From positions 434,001-498,000 of the forward strand of contig NZ_ATLO01000049.1 of NCBI RefSeq assembly GCF_000416235.1: a stretch of DNA of 64,000 nt, written 5' to 3'. This DNA comes from Pseudomonas sp. CFII64. Its GTDB lineage: Bacteria > Pseudomonadota > Gammaproteobacteria > Pseudomonadales > Pseudomonadaceae. The first letter of the stretch is position 1. Each line of letters opens with the position of its first letter. Made by a program: the position numbers and the translations under genes. The notes under the pieces are model-generated. The model did no database searches and was not told the DNA's origin. It saw only the letters and a list, made by a program, of their open reading frames with translations. This document shows positions 53,157 through 62,900 of this stretch, piece after piece.

Positions 53157-53190
53157 GGGCACGACCTGTTTTCAGGTCGTGCCCTTTGTC
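53157..53190 (+). terminator. intrinsic terminator after rplI
   Basis: Stem GGGCACGACCTG/CAGGTCGTGCCC with a TTTT loop, then TTTGTCTTT. Separates the ribosomal operon from dnaB. Confidence 0.92.
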
Positions 53191-53234
53191 TTTCTGTACC
53201 CTGGTTTTTTCACAACCCCTGATTCTGAGTGGTC

Positions 53235-54629
53235 ATGAACGATATCTCCGCACCTGAGCAATACGATCTGCAAACCGCCGCCCTGAAGGTGCCGCCGCAT
53301 TCCATCGAAGCCGAACAGGCTGTGCTCGGTGGCTTGATGCTGGACAACAACGCCTGGGAACGCGTGCTCGATCAAGTATCGGATGGCGATTTCTACCGAC
53401 ATGACCACCGTTTGATCTTCCGGGCCATCGCGCGCCTGGCCGATCAGAACATGCCCATCGACGTGGTTACCCTCGCCGAACAGCTGGACAAGGAAGGTCA
53501 GACTTCCCAGGTCGGCGGGCTGGGTTACCTCAGTGAACTGGCGAAAAATATCCCGTCGGTCGCCAACATCAAGGCGTATGCCCAGATCGTTCGCGAGCGG
53601 GCGACCTTGCGCCAGCTGATCAGCATCAGCACTGAAATCGCCGACAGCGCCTTCAACCCTGAAGGCCGTAATGCCGCCGAGATCCTCGACGAAGCCGAGC
53701 GGCAGATCTTCCAGATCGCCGAAGCACGGCCGAAGACGGGCGGTCCGGTCAGCGTTACCGACCTGTTGACCAAGGCCATCGACCGCATCGATACCCTGTT
53801 TAACACCGATAACGCCATCACTGGCCTGTCCACCGGTTACACCGACCTGGACGGCATGACCAGTGGCCTGCAGCCGTCCGACCTGGTGATCGTCGCCGGT
53901 CGACCGTCGATGGGTAAGACCACCTTCGCCATGAACCTGGTGGAAAACGCGGTGCTGCGCAGCGACAAGGCGGTGCTGGTTTACTCGCTGGAGATGCCAG
54001 GTGAATCGCTGATCATGCGTATGCTTTCGTCGCTCGGCCGCATTGACCAGACCAAGGTCCGCGCCGGTCGTCTGGAAGACGATGATTGGCCGCGCCTGAC
54101 GTCGGCGGTCAACCTGCTCAATGATCGCAAATTGTTCATCGACGATACGGCAGGCATCAGCCCTTCGGAAATGCGCGCGCGGACTCGCCGACTGGTGCGT
54201 GAGCACGGCGACATTGCGTTGATCATGATCGACTACCTGCAATTGATGCAGATCCCGGGTTCCGGCGGCGATAACCGCACCAACGAGATTTCCGAGATTT
54301 CCCGCTCGTTGAAAGCCCTGGCCAAGGAATTCAACTGCCCGGTGGTTGCGCTCTCGCAGCTCAACCGTTCCCTGGAGCAACGCCCGAACAAACGCCCGAT
54401 CAACTCCGACTTGCGCGAATCCGGAGCGATCGAGCAGGATGCGGACGTCATCATGTTCGTGTACCGGGACGAGGTCTATCACCCGGAAACCGAGCACAAA
54501 GGCATTGCCGAAATCATCATCGGCAAGCAGCGTAACGGTCCGATCGGCACCACGCGCCTCGCGTTCATCGGCAAATACACACGCTTCGAAAACCTCGCGC
54601 CGGGCAGCTATAACTTCGACGACGAGTAG
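53235..54629 (+). CDS. dnaB: replicative DNA helicase DnaB
   Basis: Hexameric 5'-3' helicase at the replication fork. The 464 residues hold the N-terminal DnaG-interacting domain (SIEAEQAVLGGLMLDNNAW) and a RecA-like core with Walker A GRPSMGKTTFAMN, Walker B ALIMIDYLQLM, and SQLNRSLEQR. ATG at 53235 is used rather than GTG two codons earlier. No intein. Confidence 0.97.
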   Translation: MNDISAPEQYDLQTAALKVPPHSIEAEQAVLGGLMLDNNAWERVLDQVSDGDFYRHDHRLIFRAIARLADQNMPIDVVTLAEQLDKEGQTSQVGGLGYLSELAKNIPSVANIKAYAQIVRERATLRQLISISTEIADSAFNPEGRNAAEILDEAERQIFQIAEARPKTGGPVSVTDLLTKAIDRIDTLFNTDNAITGLSTGYTDLDGMTSGLQPSDLVIVAGRPSMGKTTFAMNLVENAVLRSDKAVLVYSLEMPGESLIMRMLSSLGRIDQTKVRAGRLEDDDWPRLTSAVNLLNDRKLFIDDTAGISPSEMRARTRRLVREHGDIALIMIDYLQLMQIPGSGGDNRTNEISEISRSLKALAKEFNCPVVALSQLNRSLEQRPNKRPINSDLRESGAIEQDADVIMFVYRDEVYHPETEHKGIAEIIIGKQRNGPIGTTRLAFIGKYTRFENLAPGSYNFDDE

Positions 54630-54764
54630 TGGGAGCATTCGGAGGTAACGACGGCCGCGAAAGCGTTGTATCAGACACATCGCAATCGCAGGCCTCGTAA
54701 CCTCGTCAAGCTCCCACGGGGGCAATTTGCCGCGTGCACCCAAATCCGACCACCACCGTCGGAC

Positions 54765-54787
54765 TTGATCAAAATTTGTGCTATATT
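54765..54787 (+). promoter_or_regulatory. candidate extended -10 promoter of the YgiQ gene
   Basis: TGCTATATT (54779-54787) is an extended -10; no -35 at normal spacing. The rest of the 219-bp gap holds a GTGGGAGC ... GCTCCCAC pair (54631-54718), possibly a REP remnant. Confidence 0.35.
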
Positions 54788-54848
54788 CCGCGACCGCGAT
54801 TTTTACCAACGCGAATCGCCTTCCTGCACACCAAAACCGGTCATCGAC

Positions 54849-57164
54849 ATGCAAGCAGCCAAGCCGTTATTTGACTATCCCAAGTACTGGGCCGAATGTT
54901 TCGGGCCTGCGCCTTTCCTGCCGATGAGCCGGGAAGAAATGGATCAACTTGGCTGGGATTCCTGCGACATCATCATCGTCACCGGTGATGCGTACGTGGA
55001 TCACCCGTCTTTTGGCATGGCGATCATTGGCCGGCTGCTGGAGTCGCAAGGCTTCCGCGTCGGGATCATCGCCCAGCCGAACTGGCAGTCCAAAGACGAC
55101 TTCATGAAGCTCGGCGAGCCGAATCTGTTCTTCGGCGTCGCTGCGGGCAACATGGACTCGATGATCAACCGTTACACTGCGGACAAGAAAATCCGTTCCG
55201 ACGACGCTTATACGCCGGGCGGCATGGCCGGCAAGCGTCCGGACCGCGCGAGCCTGGTCTACAGCCAGCGCTGCAAGGAAGCCTACAAGCATGTGCCGAT
55301 CGTGCTCGGCGGCATCGAGGCTTCGCTGCGCCGCATCGCGCATTACGATTACTGGCAGGACAAGGTTCGCAACTCGATCCTGATCGACGCCTGCGCCGAC
55401 ATCCTGCTTTACGGCAACGCCGAGCGGGCCATTGTCGAAGTCGCCCAGCGCTTGTCCTACGGGCACAAGATCGAAGACATCACCGATGTGCGCGGCACCG
55501 CGTTCATTCGTCGTGACACACCCAAAGACTGGTACGAAGTGGACTCCACGCGTATTGATCGTCCGGGCAAGGTCGACAAGATCATCAACCCGTACGTCAA
55601 CACCCAGGACACCCAGGCCTGCGCCATCGAGCAGGAAAAGGGTCCGGTTGAAGATCCGAACGAAGCCAAGGTCGTACAGATCCTGGCCAGCCCGCGCATG
55701 ACCCGCGACAAGACCGTCATTCGTTTGCCGTCCATGGAAAAAGTCCGGGCCGACTCGGTGCTCTATGCCCACGCCAACCGGGTGTTGCACCTTGAAACCA
55801 ATCCGGGCAACGCTCGCGCACTGGTGCAAAAGCATGGCGAAGTCGACGTGTGGTTCAACCCGCCACCGATTCCGATGACCACTGAAGAAATGGATTACGT
55901 GTTCGGCATGCCTTACGCACGTGTCCCGCATCCTGTTTACGGCAAGGAAAAGATTCCGGCCTACGACATGATTCGCTTCTCGGTGAACATCATGCGCGGC
56001 TGCTTCGGCGGCTGTACCTTCTGCTCGATCACCGAGCACGAAGGCCGCATCATTCAGAACCGTTCCGAAGAGTCGATCATTCGCGAAATCGAAGAAATTC
56101 GCGACAAGGTTCCAGGTTTTACCGGCGTTATTTCCGATCTGGGTGGACCGACCGCGAACATGTATCGCATCGCCTGCAAGAGTCCGGAAATCGAATCCGC
56201 GTGCCGCAAGCCGTCCTGCGTGTTCCCTGGCATCTGCCCGAACCTGAACACCGATCACTCGGCGCTGATCCAGCTGTACCGCAGCGCCCGTGCGTTGCCG
56301 GGTGTGAAGAAAATCCTGATCGCTTCCGGCCTGCGCTACGACCTCGCGGTCGAGTCGCCGGAATACGTCAAGGAACTGGTGACCCACCACGTCGGTGGCT
56401 ACCTGAAGATCGCCCCGGAACACACCGAGGAAGGTCCGCTCAACCAGATGATGAAGCCGGGCATTGGCAGCTATGACAAGTTCAAGCGCATGTTCGAGAA
56501 GTACACCAAGGAAGCGGGCAAGGAGCAGTACCTGATTCCTTACTTCATCGCGGCCCACCCGGGCACCACCGATGAAGACATGATGAACCTCGCCTTGTGG
56601 CTCAAGGGCAACGGTTTCCGCGCCGATCAGGTGCAGGCGTTCTATCCGTCGCCAATGGCGACCGCGACCGCCATGTATCACTCGGGCAAGAACCCGCTGC
56701 GCAAAGTGACCTACAAGAGCGACGCAGTGACCATCGTCAAGAGCGAGGATCAGCGTCGCTTGCACAAGGCGTTCCTGCGCTATCACGACCCGAAAGGCTG
56801 GCCGACACTGCGCGAAGCATTGATCCGCATGGGCCGTGCCGACCTGATCGGTTCGGGTAAGGATCAGCTGATTCCAGCCCATCAGCCGGCCACTGACGGC
56901 TATCAGAGCGCACGTCGCAAGAACTCGACGCCAGCGGGTAGCCATAAAGTCGCCAGCGCTAAAGCGCCGAAAACCACGCTGATCCAGACCCAGCACACCG
57001 GCCTGCCGCCGCGCGCCAGTGACGGCAGCAAGCCGTGGGACAAGCGCGAAGAAGCCAAGGCCGCGGCGATGGTCCGTAACAAGCAGGCAGCCAAGGATCG
57101 CGTTGACGCGGCCAAGGGCAAAGGCCCGAAACCGCCGAAGCGCAAGCCAGCCGTTCCGCGCTGA
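54849..57164 (+). CDS. YgiQ family radical SAM protein
   Basis: A 771-residue member of the YgiQ/UPF0313 family. The radical SAM cluster motif is CFGGCTFC (CxxxCxxC) after RFSVNIMRG, with N-terminal cobalamin-fold-like GDAYVDHPSFGMAIIGRLLE and a basic C-terminal tail (KAAAMVRNKQAAKDRVDAAK). Substrate unknown. The start at 54849 gives the family N-terminus MQAAKPLFDYPKYWAE; the longer in-frame reading crosses the promoter. No good Shine-Dalgarno precedes it. Confidence 0.9.
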   Translation: MQAAKPLFDYPKYWAECFGPAPFLPMSREEMDQLGWDSCDIIIVTGDAYVDHPSFGMAIIGRLLESQGFRVGIIAQPNWQSKDDFMKLGEPNLFFGVAAGNMDSMINRYTADKKIRSDDAYTPGGMAGKRPDRASLVYSQRCKEAYKHVPIVLGGIEASLRRIAHYDYWQDKVRNSILIDACADILLYGNAERAIVEVAQRLSYGHKIEDITDVRGTAFIRRDTPKDWYEVDSTRIDRPGKVDKIINPYVNTQDTQACAIEQEKGPVEDPNEAKVVQILASPRMTRDKTVIRLPSMEKVRADSVLYAHANRVLHLETNPGNARALVQKHGEVDVWFNPPPIPMTTEEMDYVFGMPYARVPHPVYGKEKIPAYDMIRFSVNIMRGCFGGCTFCSITEHEGRIIQNRSEESIIREIEEIRDKVPGFTGVISDLGGPTANMYRIACKSPEIESACRKPSCVFPGICPNLNTDHSALIQLYRSARALPGVKKILIASGLRYDLAVESPEYVKELVTHHVGGYLKIAPEHTEEGPLNQMMKPGIGSYDKFKRMFEKYTKEAGKEQYLIPYFIAAHPGTTDEDMMNLALWLKGNGFRADQVQAFYPSPMATATAMYHSGKNPLRKVTYKSDAVTIVKSEDQRRLHKAFLRYHDPKGWPTLREALIRMGRADLIGSGKDQLIPAHQPATDGYQSARRKNSTPAGSHKVASAKAPKTTLIQTQHTGLPPRASDGSKPWDKREEAKAAAMVRNKQAAKDRVDAAKGKGPKPPKRKPAVPR

Positions 57165-57185
57165 TACTGTTTGCCTGAAACGCAT

Positions 57186-57218
57186 AACGCCAACCTCCGG
57201 GTTGGCGTTGTGCATTTC
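57186..57218 (+). terminator. intrinsic terminator of the YgiQ gene
   Basis: Stem AACGCCAACC/GGTTGGCGTT with a short loop, then TGTGCATTT; U tract is weak. Confidence 0.65.
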
Positions 57219-57396
57219 AGCGTTCTGATTTTTATGTCCTGACGACGATGGGTCAGTAACCACGGACAAAGAAACAGGACATTTCATACACGACGTCTGC
57301 ACTCTTCCAGCATCCAGCAAGGCGATGAATCCCTACGCTCGTTTTCTTCATTGAAAGCGCGAGTGCTGCCAGCAGCCCAAGTCAGGGAGAGTCGCC

Positions 57397-58881
57397 GTGG
57401 TCATCATCAACAGCCATAACAATCCAGTGAGAACTCAGCCGGTTGCCACCAGTGCGGGGATTAATCCTCAGGCCCCGGCATCCGCGAATGCTGAAAAACA
57501 ACCGGCCAGTCAAACCCCTTCCGACAGCTCTGTTTCACTGCTGGCCCGCCAGCTCGGTGCGTCGGCGACGCAGGCGCAGATAAGGGATGCAGCGCTCGAC
57601 CCACAATCCCTTGGCCAGAAAGCGTCGCAGGTTTTAACCGAGCTATCGGGTCGCGTCGGCGGCCCAGACAGTGGCGCGTTTGAGGGGATGCCTCGGGATC
57701 AACTGGCGCTGATTACCTATGCCGAGCACGGGGAGTTCACTGTTGAAGAGCGCGTGTCAGCCTGGCAGGAAACCGCCAGACAGGAACAGCTCTGGCGCCA
57801 GAGTGCGGCGACGCGGGCGTTGGACGAGTACAGCTCGACGGGCAAAATGACCGGACTCCTCGGCGAGGCGCTTGCTCACTTCAAGTCGCTCCCGGTTATC
57901 GAGCAGGCTCAGTATCCGACCGGTTATGCGGATGATCTCTTGAGCAAAATCGACCTTGATTCAAGCGATGCGCCAATCACGCAACTTCGCGCGGCCAGCC
58001 CGATGGAGATTGTCCGAGGACTGCTTCCTGAAACGGGGTTTTCCAGGTTGTCCAACACGCATGAGCCAGCGGCCGATGCCCGTGGCCGCCAGATAATGCT
58101 GGATCGCTTGTACGGCGGGCGTGAGTCGCCAGTCATGGACGGCGCGGAAGGTATGTTGTTCAAGAATGTCGGTCGTAGCAGCCTGGAGTACCTCACGAAA
58201 CAGGATAGGCAACTGCTTTCTGATATATATGCCTATGTTCGGGATAAAAACGTTGATATGACTTACGTTGATACCCTCGCTGGGGATCTTGGCGACTACA
58301 GGCAGTGTGATAATGGCCGTATTGTGGGGACGTTCAATAGTGGCCATCAATATAACAGTCAAGGTTGGCAATTGAGCGTCGATTTTACTGAAAAGGACTC
58401 TGCCACCGCATCCCGAATGCTGCAAGGCTCAGCAATAGCCAGTACTCGACTCGACCAAGGGTTCATGAGATACATGCTGGATCCGGGGCACGCACTGGGT
58501 AGTTGGGTAGATTTCGATTTTCTGGAGCATGTCGTGACAAGGTTTTCCGCTGAGGCCCATACGGCTACTTCTCTGGACAATCAGTTTTCTACTTATGTAT
58601 GGAAAAATAATAATTACGTAATGACAACGTCGAGTACGGTAAGAATTCAACGACCCGACCCGGATTTCATCACTGAAAATGGAGTGAGGCGCCTCACCGA
58701 AAAGGGGCGAGCCCTTGGTTATACGTTGGAAGAATTTACCGGAGCGGCGGTTCGCCCACACCTTGAACTAGTGCGAGCCAAAAGCGGAGTGGAGATACTA
58801 CGACAATGGTTCGGCAATGAGCGCAATCCCGGATTATCGGGCCGGCTTGTCAGCCTGTGGGAGCGGCTTGGAAAAATGTAG
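57397..58881 (+). CDS. uncharacterised protein with effector-like N-terminus
   Basis: A 494-residue protein of no recognised family. No signal peptide or TM segment. The first 50 residues are Ser/Pro/Gln/Asn-rich (MVIINSHNNPVRTQPVATSA; eight Ser), with Ile at 3 and 4 and no Asp or Glu before residue 33, the pattern of P. syringae type III export signals. The middle (about 95-175) is charged and helical (MPRDQLALITYAEHGEFTVE; EYSSTGKMTGLLGEALAHF). The C-terminal half has more Asn, Tyr and Asp and lower GC. GTG start with AGGGAGA 6 nt upstream. No hrp box was found. I recall multi-copy relatives in other pseudomonads, none characterised. Confidence 0.7.
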   Translation: MVIINSHNNPVRTQPVATSAGINPQAPASANAEKQPASQTPSDSSVSLLARQLGASATQAQIRDAALDPQSLGQKASQVLTELSGRVGGPDSGAFEGMPRDQLALITYAEHGEFTVEERVSAWQETARQEQLWRQSAATRALDEYSSTGKMTGLLGEALAHFKSLPVIEQAQYPTGYADDLLSKIDLDSSDAPITQLRAASPMEIVRGLLPETGFSRLSNTHEPAADARGRQIMLDRLYGGRESPVMDGAEGMLFKNVGRSSLEYLTKQDRQLLSDIYAYVRDKNVDMTYVDTLAGDLGDYRQCDNGRIVGTFNSGHQYNSQGWQLSVDFTEKDSATASRMLQGSAIASTRLDQGFMRYMLDPGHALGSWVDFDFLEHVVTRFSAEAHTATSLDNQFSTYVWKNNNYVMTTSSTVRIQRPDPDFITENGVRRLTEKGRALGYTLEEFTGAAVRPHLELVRAKSGVEILRQWFGNERNPGLSGRLVSLWERLGKM

Positions 58882-59005
58882 GGCGGGCATTCATTCTTTG
58901 TCGGTAAGGGCTCAAGAGTTTTTATCAGGCATACATATGTATGTCGTACCGCTCAAACGCTTGATTAAGCTGCGGGTCATCAACCACAAAAATAAGGAAT
59001 GACCC

Positions 59006-59449
59006 ATGAAAAAAACACTAGCAATCACTATTGCTCTTCTATCCGCTAATAGCTTTGCTGCCGATAACATCATTACTAAGTCCGCAGCGCCGACTCGAAT
59101 TGTAGTTGCCAAAGCAGGTACTGGTTTGGGGCAGTTTCCATTAATGAGTTTTGACTTTCCAGGCTCACATCGTTTTGCTCCGAAGAAGCTCAAGGGCGTC
59201 AGTTGGAGGACGACCTATTATCCTGACAATCTGAATGAAACAGTTCAGCTTTGCTACACCAAACCTGCTGGGTCTGGTTATGATGATTGTCGTAAGATTT
59301 CACCGAACTCTTCGGGTGATATGGACGATTTCAATCAATATAGTTTTGACAGAGATGCGAGATTCACGTTTCGACATATGGTCAAAGGCGGAAAAAACCA
59401 GGGTGCTCCCGCAGGTAAAGACTCAATTGTCATTCACTACAGTTATTAA
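59006..59449 (+). CDS. small exported protein of unknown function
   Basis: A 147-residue protein with a clear signal peptide (MKKTLAITIALLSANSFA, cut before ADN). The mature part has two Cys (83 and 95, likely a disulfide), many Asp/Asn/Tyr, and ends in beta-strand IVIHYSY. The Cys spacing and final strand faintly resemble FlhE, but overall identity is too low to name it. GC is well below the neighbours and AAGGAA precedes the ATG. Lies 124 bp after the 494-residue gene, same strand. Confidence 0.8.
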   Translation: MKKTLAITIALLSANSFAADNIITKSAAPTRIVVAKAGTGLGQFPLMSFDFPGSHRFAPKKLKGVSWRTTYYPDNLNETVQLCYTKPAGSGYDDCRKISPNSSGDMDDFNQYSFDRDARFTFRHMVKGGKNQGAPAGKDSIVIHYSY

Positions 59450-59495
59450 CAGGCGGCGTAAGCTGTATGAGATTTTCGCTCCCACCGGATCCGTA

Positions 59496-59635
59496 CAGAC
59501 TGTGTGAAAACTACTGCGCTCGGCAATACTGCGTTAAAAACAGGCGAAAAATGCTCATTTAGAACACCTAGACTCCGCTTTTCCGCCTGTTTTTGCCTTG
59601 TCTTGCCTTCGCTCGTGACGTTTTCACACAGTCTG
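59496..59635. mobile_element. MITE-like element with 16-bp terminal inverted repeats
   Basis: Perfect 16-bp ends CAGACTGTGTGAAAAC (59496-59511) and GTTTTCACACAGTCTG (59620-59635), flanked on both sides by CGTA (59492-59495 and 59636-59639), a 4-bp target duplication. Inside, AAAAACAGGCG (59536-59546) and CGCCTGTTTTT (59584-59594) form a second inverted pair. No coding frame; must be moved by a transposase elsewhere. Confidence 0.75.
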
Positions 59636-59636
59636 C

Positions 59637-59727
59637 GTAGGACCGGATTTATCCGGGAGTGCGCCTGGACAGACGTCAGATCTGCGGCGCCTGGCAAATT
59701 TCTCGCGAATGAATTCGCGCCTACGGG
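59637..59727. repeat. REP doublet bordering the MITE
   Basis: GTAGGACCGGATTTATCCGG (59637-59656) and, inverted, TCGCGAATGAATTCGCGCC then TACGG (to 59727). The MITE sits exactly at the CGTA edge of the first arm. Confidence 0.7.
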
Positions 59728-59778
59728 TCGCTTCCGGTCTGCCACACTTGAAAAATTCACTCCGCCCGCTCTTTTTCT

Positions 59779-59793
59779 GTGCAACGCTTGCAC
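59779..59793. promoter_or_regulatory. palindrome upstream of the sigma-54 site
   Basis: GTGCAA-CGC-TTGCAC, a perfect 15-bp palindrome 75 bp before the -24 element; a possible activator site for a sigma-54 enhancer protein. It does not match the NtrC consensus well. Confidence 0.35.
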
Positions 59794-59866
59794 CGCAGGG
59801 CAGGGGGAGCGCTTTAATGGTGCTTTGGTCTGCCGTTGTCTCGCGCAACCGCCGTATTTGCCCGGA

Positions 59867-59883
59867 TGGCATAAGTCTTGCGC
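59867..59883 (+). promoter_or_regulatory. candidate sigma-54 promoter of the amidoligase operon
   Basis: TGGCAT-N5-TTGCG with GG (59868-59869) and GC (59880-59881) exactly 10 bp apart. Start point near 59893, 27 bp before the GTG start. Confidence 0.55.
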
Positions 59884-59919
59884 GGTTGCATTACCGTCCA
59901 GGCTCGCAGGAGGCACGCC

Positions 59920-62900
59920 GTGTCGATTCATATTGCCTTGCACCACGTCACGCATTACCGCTACGACCGAGCGGTGGAACTGGGGCCGCAGATTGTTCGC
60001 CTGCGTCCGGCCGCTCACAGTCGCACCCGGGTTTTGTCCTATTCCCTGAAAGTCTTGCCTGAAAACCACTTCATCAACTGGCAGCAAGACCCTCAAGGCA
60101 ACTATCTGGCGCGTCTGGTGTTCCCGGAGAAGACCCGCGAGTTGCGGGTCGAGGTTGATCTGGTCGCCGAAATGGCGGTGTTCAATCCGTTCGACTTTTT
60201 CCTGGAGCCTTACGCCGAGAAGATCCCGTTCTTCTACGCCAGCGACGAGCAGCGCGAACTCGCGCCCTATCTGGAAACGCTGCCGCTGACGCCGAGGTTT
60301 GCCGCGTATCTGGCGAGTATCGACCGCACGCCGTTGCCCGCCATCGACTTTCTGGTGGGCCTGAACCAGCGCCTGAGCCAGGACATCGATTACCTGATTC
60401 GCATGGAACCCGGCGTGCAAACTCCGGAGTTCACCCTTGAAAACGCGTCCGGCTCCTGCCGCGACTCGGCGTGGTTGCTGGTGCAATTGCTGCGTCATCT
60501 GGGCATGGCGGCGCGTTTTGTCTCGGGTTACCTGATCCAGCTCAAGGCCGACGTCGAAGCCCTCGACGGGCCGTCCGGCACCGATGTGGATTTCACCGAC
60601 CTGCACGCCTGGTGCGAGGTGTATTTGCCCGGCGCCGGTTGGGTCGGGCTCGATGCCACGTCCGGGCTGTTTGCCGGTGAAGGCCATATTCCGTTGGCCT
60701 GCAGCCCGGAGCCTTCGTCCGCTGCGCCGATCAGCGGCCTGGTCGAACCGTGCGAAACCGAATTCATGCACGAAATGTCCGTGGAGCGCATCTGGGAAGC
60801 GCCGCGCGTCACCAAGCCCTATAGCGAAGAGCAATGGCTGGCGATTCAAGCCCTCGGGCGGCAGATCGACAGCGATCTGGTCCGCGATGACGTGCGCCTG
60901 ACCATGGGCGGCGAGCCGACGTTCGTGTCCATCGATGACCGCGACGGTGATGAATGGAACACCGCAGCGTTGGGTCCGAAAAAGCGTGAACTGTCCGCCG
61001 AGCTGTTCCAGCGCATGCGCAAACATTACGCGCCGCTGGGCATCGTGCATTTTGGTCAGGGCAAATGGTATCCGGGCGAGCAATTGCCGCGCTGGTCGCT
61101 GAACTGCTTCTGGCGCAAGGACGGTCAGCCGGTCTGGCACAACAACGCCTTGATCGCCGATGAAAATCAGGATTACGGCGCGACCGGCGAGCTGGCTGGC
61201 CGGTTTCTCGCCAGCGTCGCCGAACGCCTGAAGCTGCCGGCACGCTTCGTGTTCCCGGCCTACGAAGACAATTTCTATTACCTGTGGCGTGAAGGCGCGC
61301 TGCCGGTCAACGTCAGTGCCGAGGATTCGCGGCTCGGCGATGAGCTGGAGCGTGCGCGCCTGCGCAAAGTCTTCGCTCAGGGCCTGGACAAAATCATTGG
61401 CCAGGTGCTGCCGTTGGCGCGCAATGCTGCCGGGGATCGCTGGCAGAGCGGTCGCTGGTACCTGCGCGACAACCATTGTCGGCTGGTGCCGGGTGATTCC
61501 GCGCTGGGTTATCGGTTGCCGCTGGCGTCCCAACCTTGGGTCAAGGCGGCGGAATATCCGTTTATCCATCCCACTGACCACAACCAGGATTTTCTTGAGT
61601 TGCCGGGCAGCGCGCAGATTCAGTCGCAACTGAGCGGCTTGATCGAGCAGCCGGACGCTAACGCCGAACGCATGCCGAAGATTGACGAGTCTGCCGATTG
61701 GCTGACCCGCACCGCGCTGTGCGCCGAAGCGCGGGACGGACGGCTGTACGTGTTCATGCCGCCGCTTGAGGCGCTTGAGGATTATCTGGAGCTGGTCGCT
61801 GCGGTCGAAGCGAGCGCCGAGGAACTGCGTTGCCCGGTTTTACTTGAAGGCTACGAGCCGCCGAGCGATCCGCGTCTGGCCAATTTCCGGATTACACCAG
61901 ATCCGGGCGTCATCGAAGTCAACGTGCAGCCGTCCGCCACTTGGGATGAGCTGGTCGAGCGCACCGAGTTTCTCTACGAGCAAGCGCGTCTGACGCGCCT
62001 GACCACCGAGAAATTCATGATCGACGGACGTCACACCGGCACCGGTGGCGGCAACCACTTCGTCATGGGCGGCGCCACACCAGCCGACTCGCCATTCCTG
62101 CGGCGCCCGGATGTGCTGCGCAGCCTGCTCAGCTACTGGCATAACCACCCTTCGCTGTCTTACCTGTTTTCCGGGTTGTTCATTGGCCCGACGTCTCAGG
62201 CGCCACGGGTCGACGAAGCGCGCAACGATTCGCTGTACGAGATGGAAATCGCATTCGCGCAGATGCCGAAACCGGGCGAAGAAGTCGCGCCGTGGCTGGT
62301 GGATCGCCTGCTGCGTAACCTGCTGATCGACGTTACTGGCAACACGCACCGCGCCGAATTCTGCGTCGACAAACTGTATTCCCCCGATGGCGCAACCGGC
62401 CGCCTGGGATTGCTGGAACTGCGCGCCTTCGAAATGCCGCCCCATGCGCGCATGAGCCTGGCTCAGCAATTGCTGTTGCGCGCCCTGGTTGCGCGGTTCT
62501 GGCGTGAGCCTTATGCACCGGCCAAGCTGGCGCGCTGGGGCACGCAGCTGCATGACCGCTTCATGCTGCCGCACTTTATCGAGCAGGATTTTGCCGACGT
62601 CATTGTCGAGCTCAACAGTGCGGGTTATCCGCTGCGCGCTGAATGGTTCGCCGCGCATCTGGAGTTCCGTTTCCCGAAAGTCGGTGATTACGCGGTGAGC
62701 GGCATCGAGCTGGAGCTGCGTCAGGCGCTGGAGCCTTGGCATGTGCTGGGTGAAGAAGGTGCGGCGGGTGGCGCGGTGCGTTATGTGGATTCGTCCCTTG
62801 AGCGCTTGCAGGTGAAAATCAATGGCCTGCCACCACAGCGTTACCTGCTGACCTGCAATGGCATTCCGGTGCCGTTGCAGCCAACCGGTCGCGTCGGTGA

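Noticed and set aside
54867..57320. 817-codon open frame opposite the YgiQ gene
   Set aside because: Antisense shadow; no start site signals or domain.
57230..57396. Possible hrp box (CCACGGA) upstream of the orphan effector-like gene
   Set aside because: The partner GGAACC is absent at 15-16 bp upstream.
58817..59002. 61-codon frame at the end of the orphan gene
   Set aside because: Overlaps the orphan gene in another frame, no ribosome site, no recognisable features.
59789..59823. TGCACC ... TGGTGC as an NtrC site
   Set aside because: The half-sites are 23 bp apart, much more than the canonical NtrC dyad.
59446..61629. 727-codon open frame opposite the amidoligase gene
   Set aside because: Runs through the MITE and REP and has no family; the plus-strand gene has full catalytic motifs.
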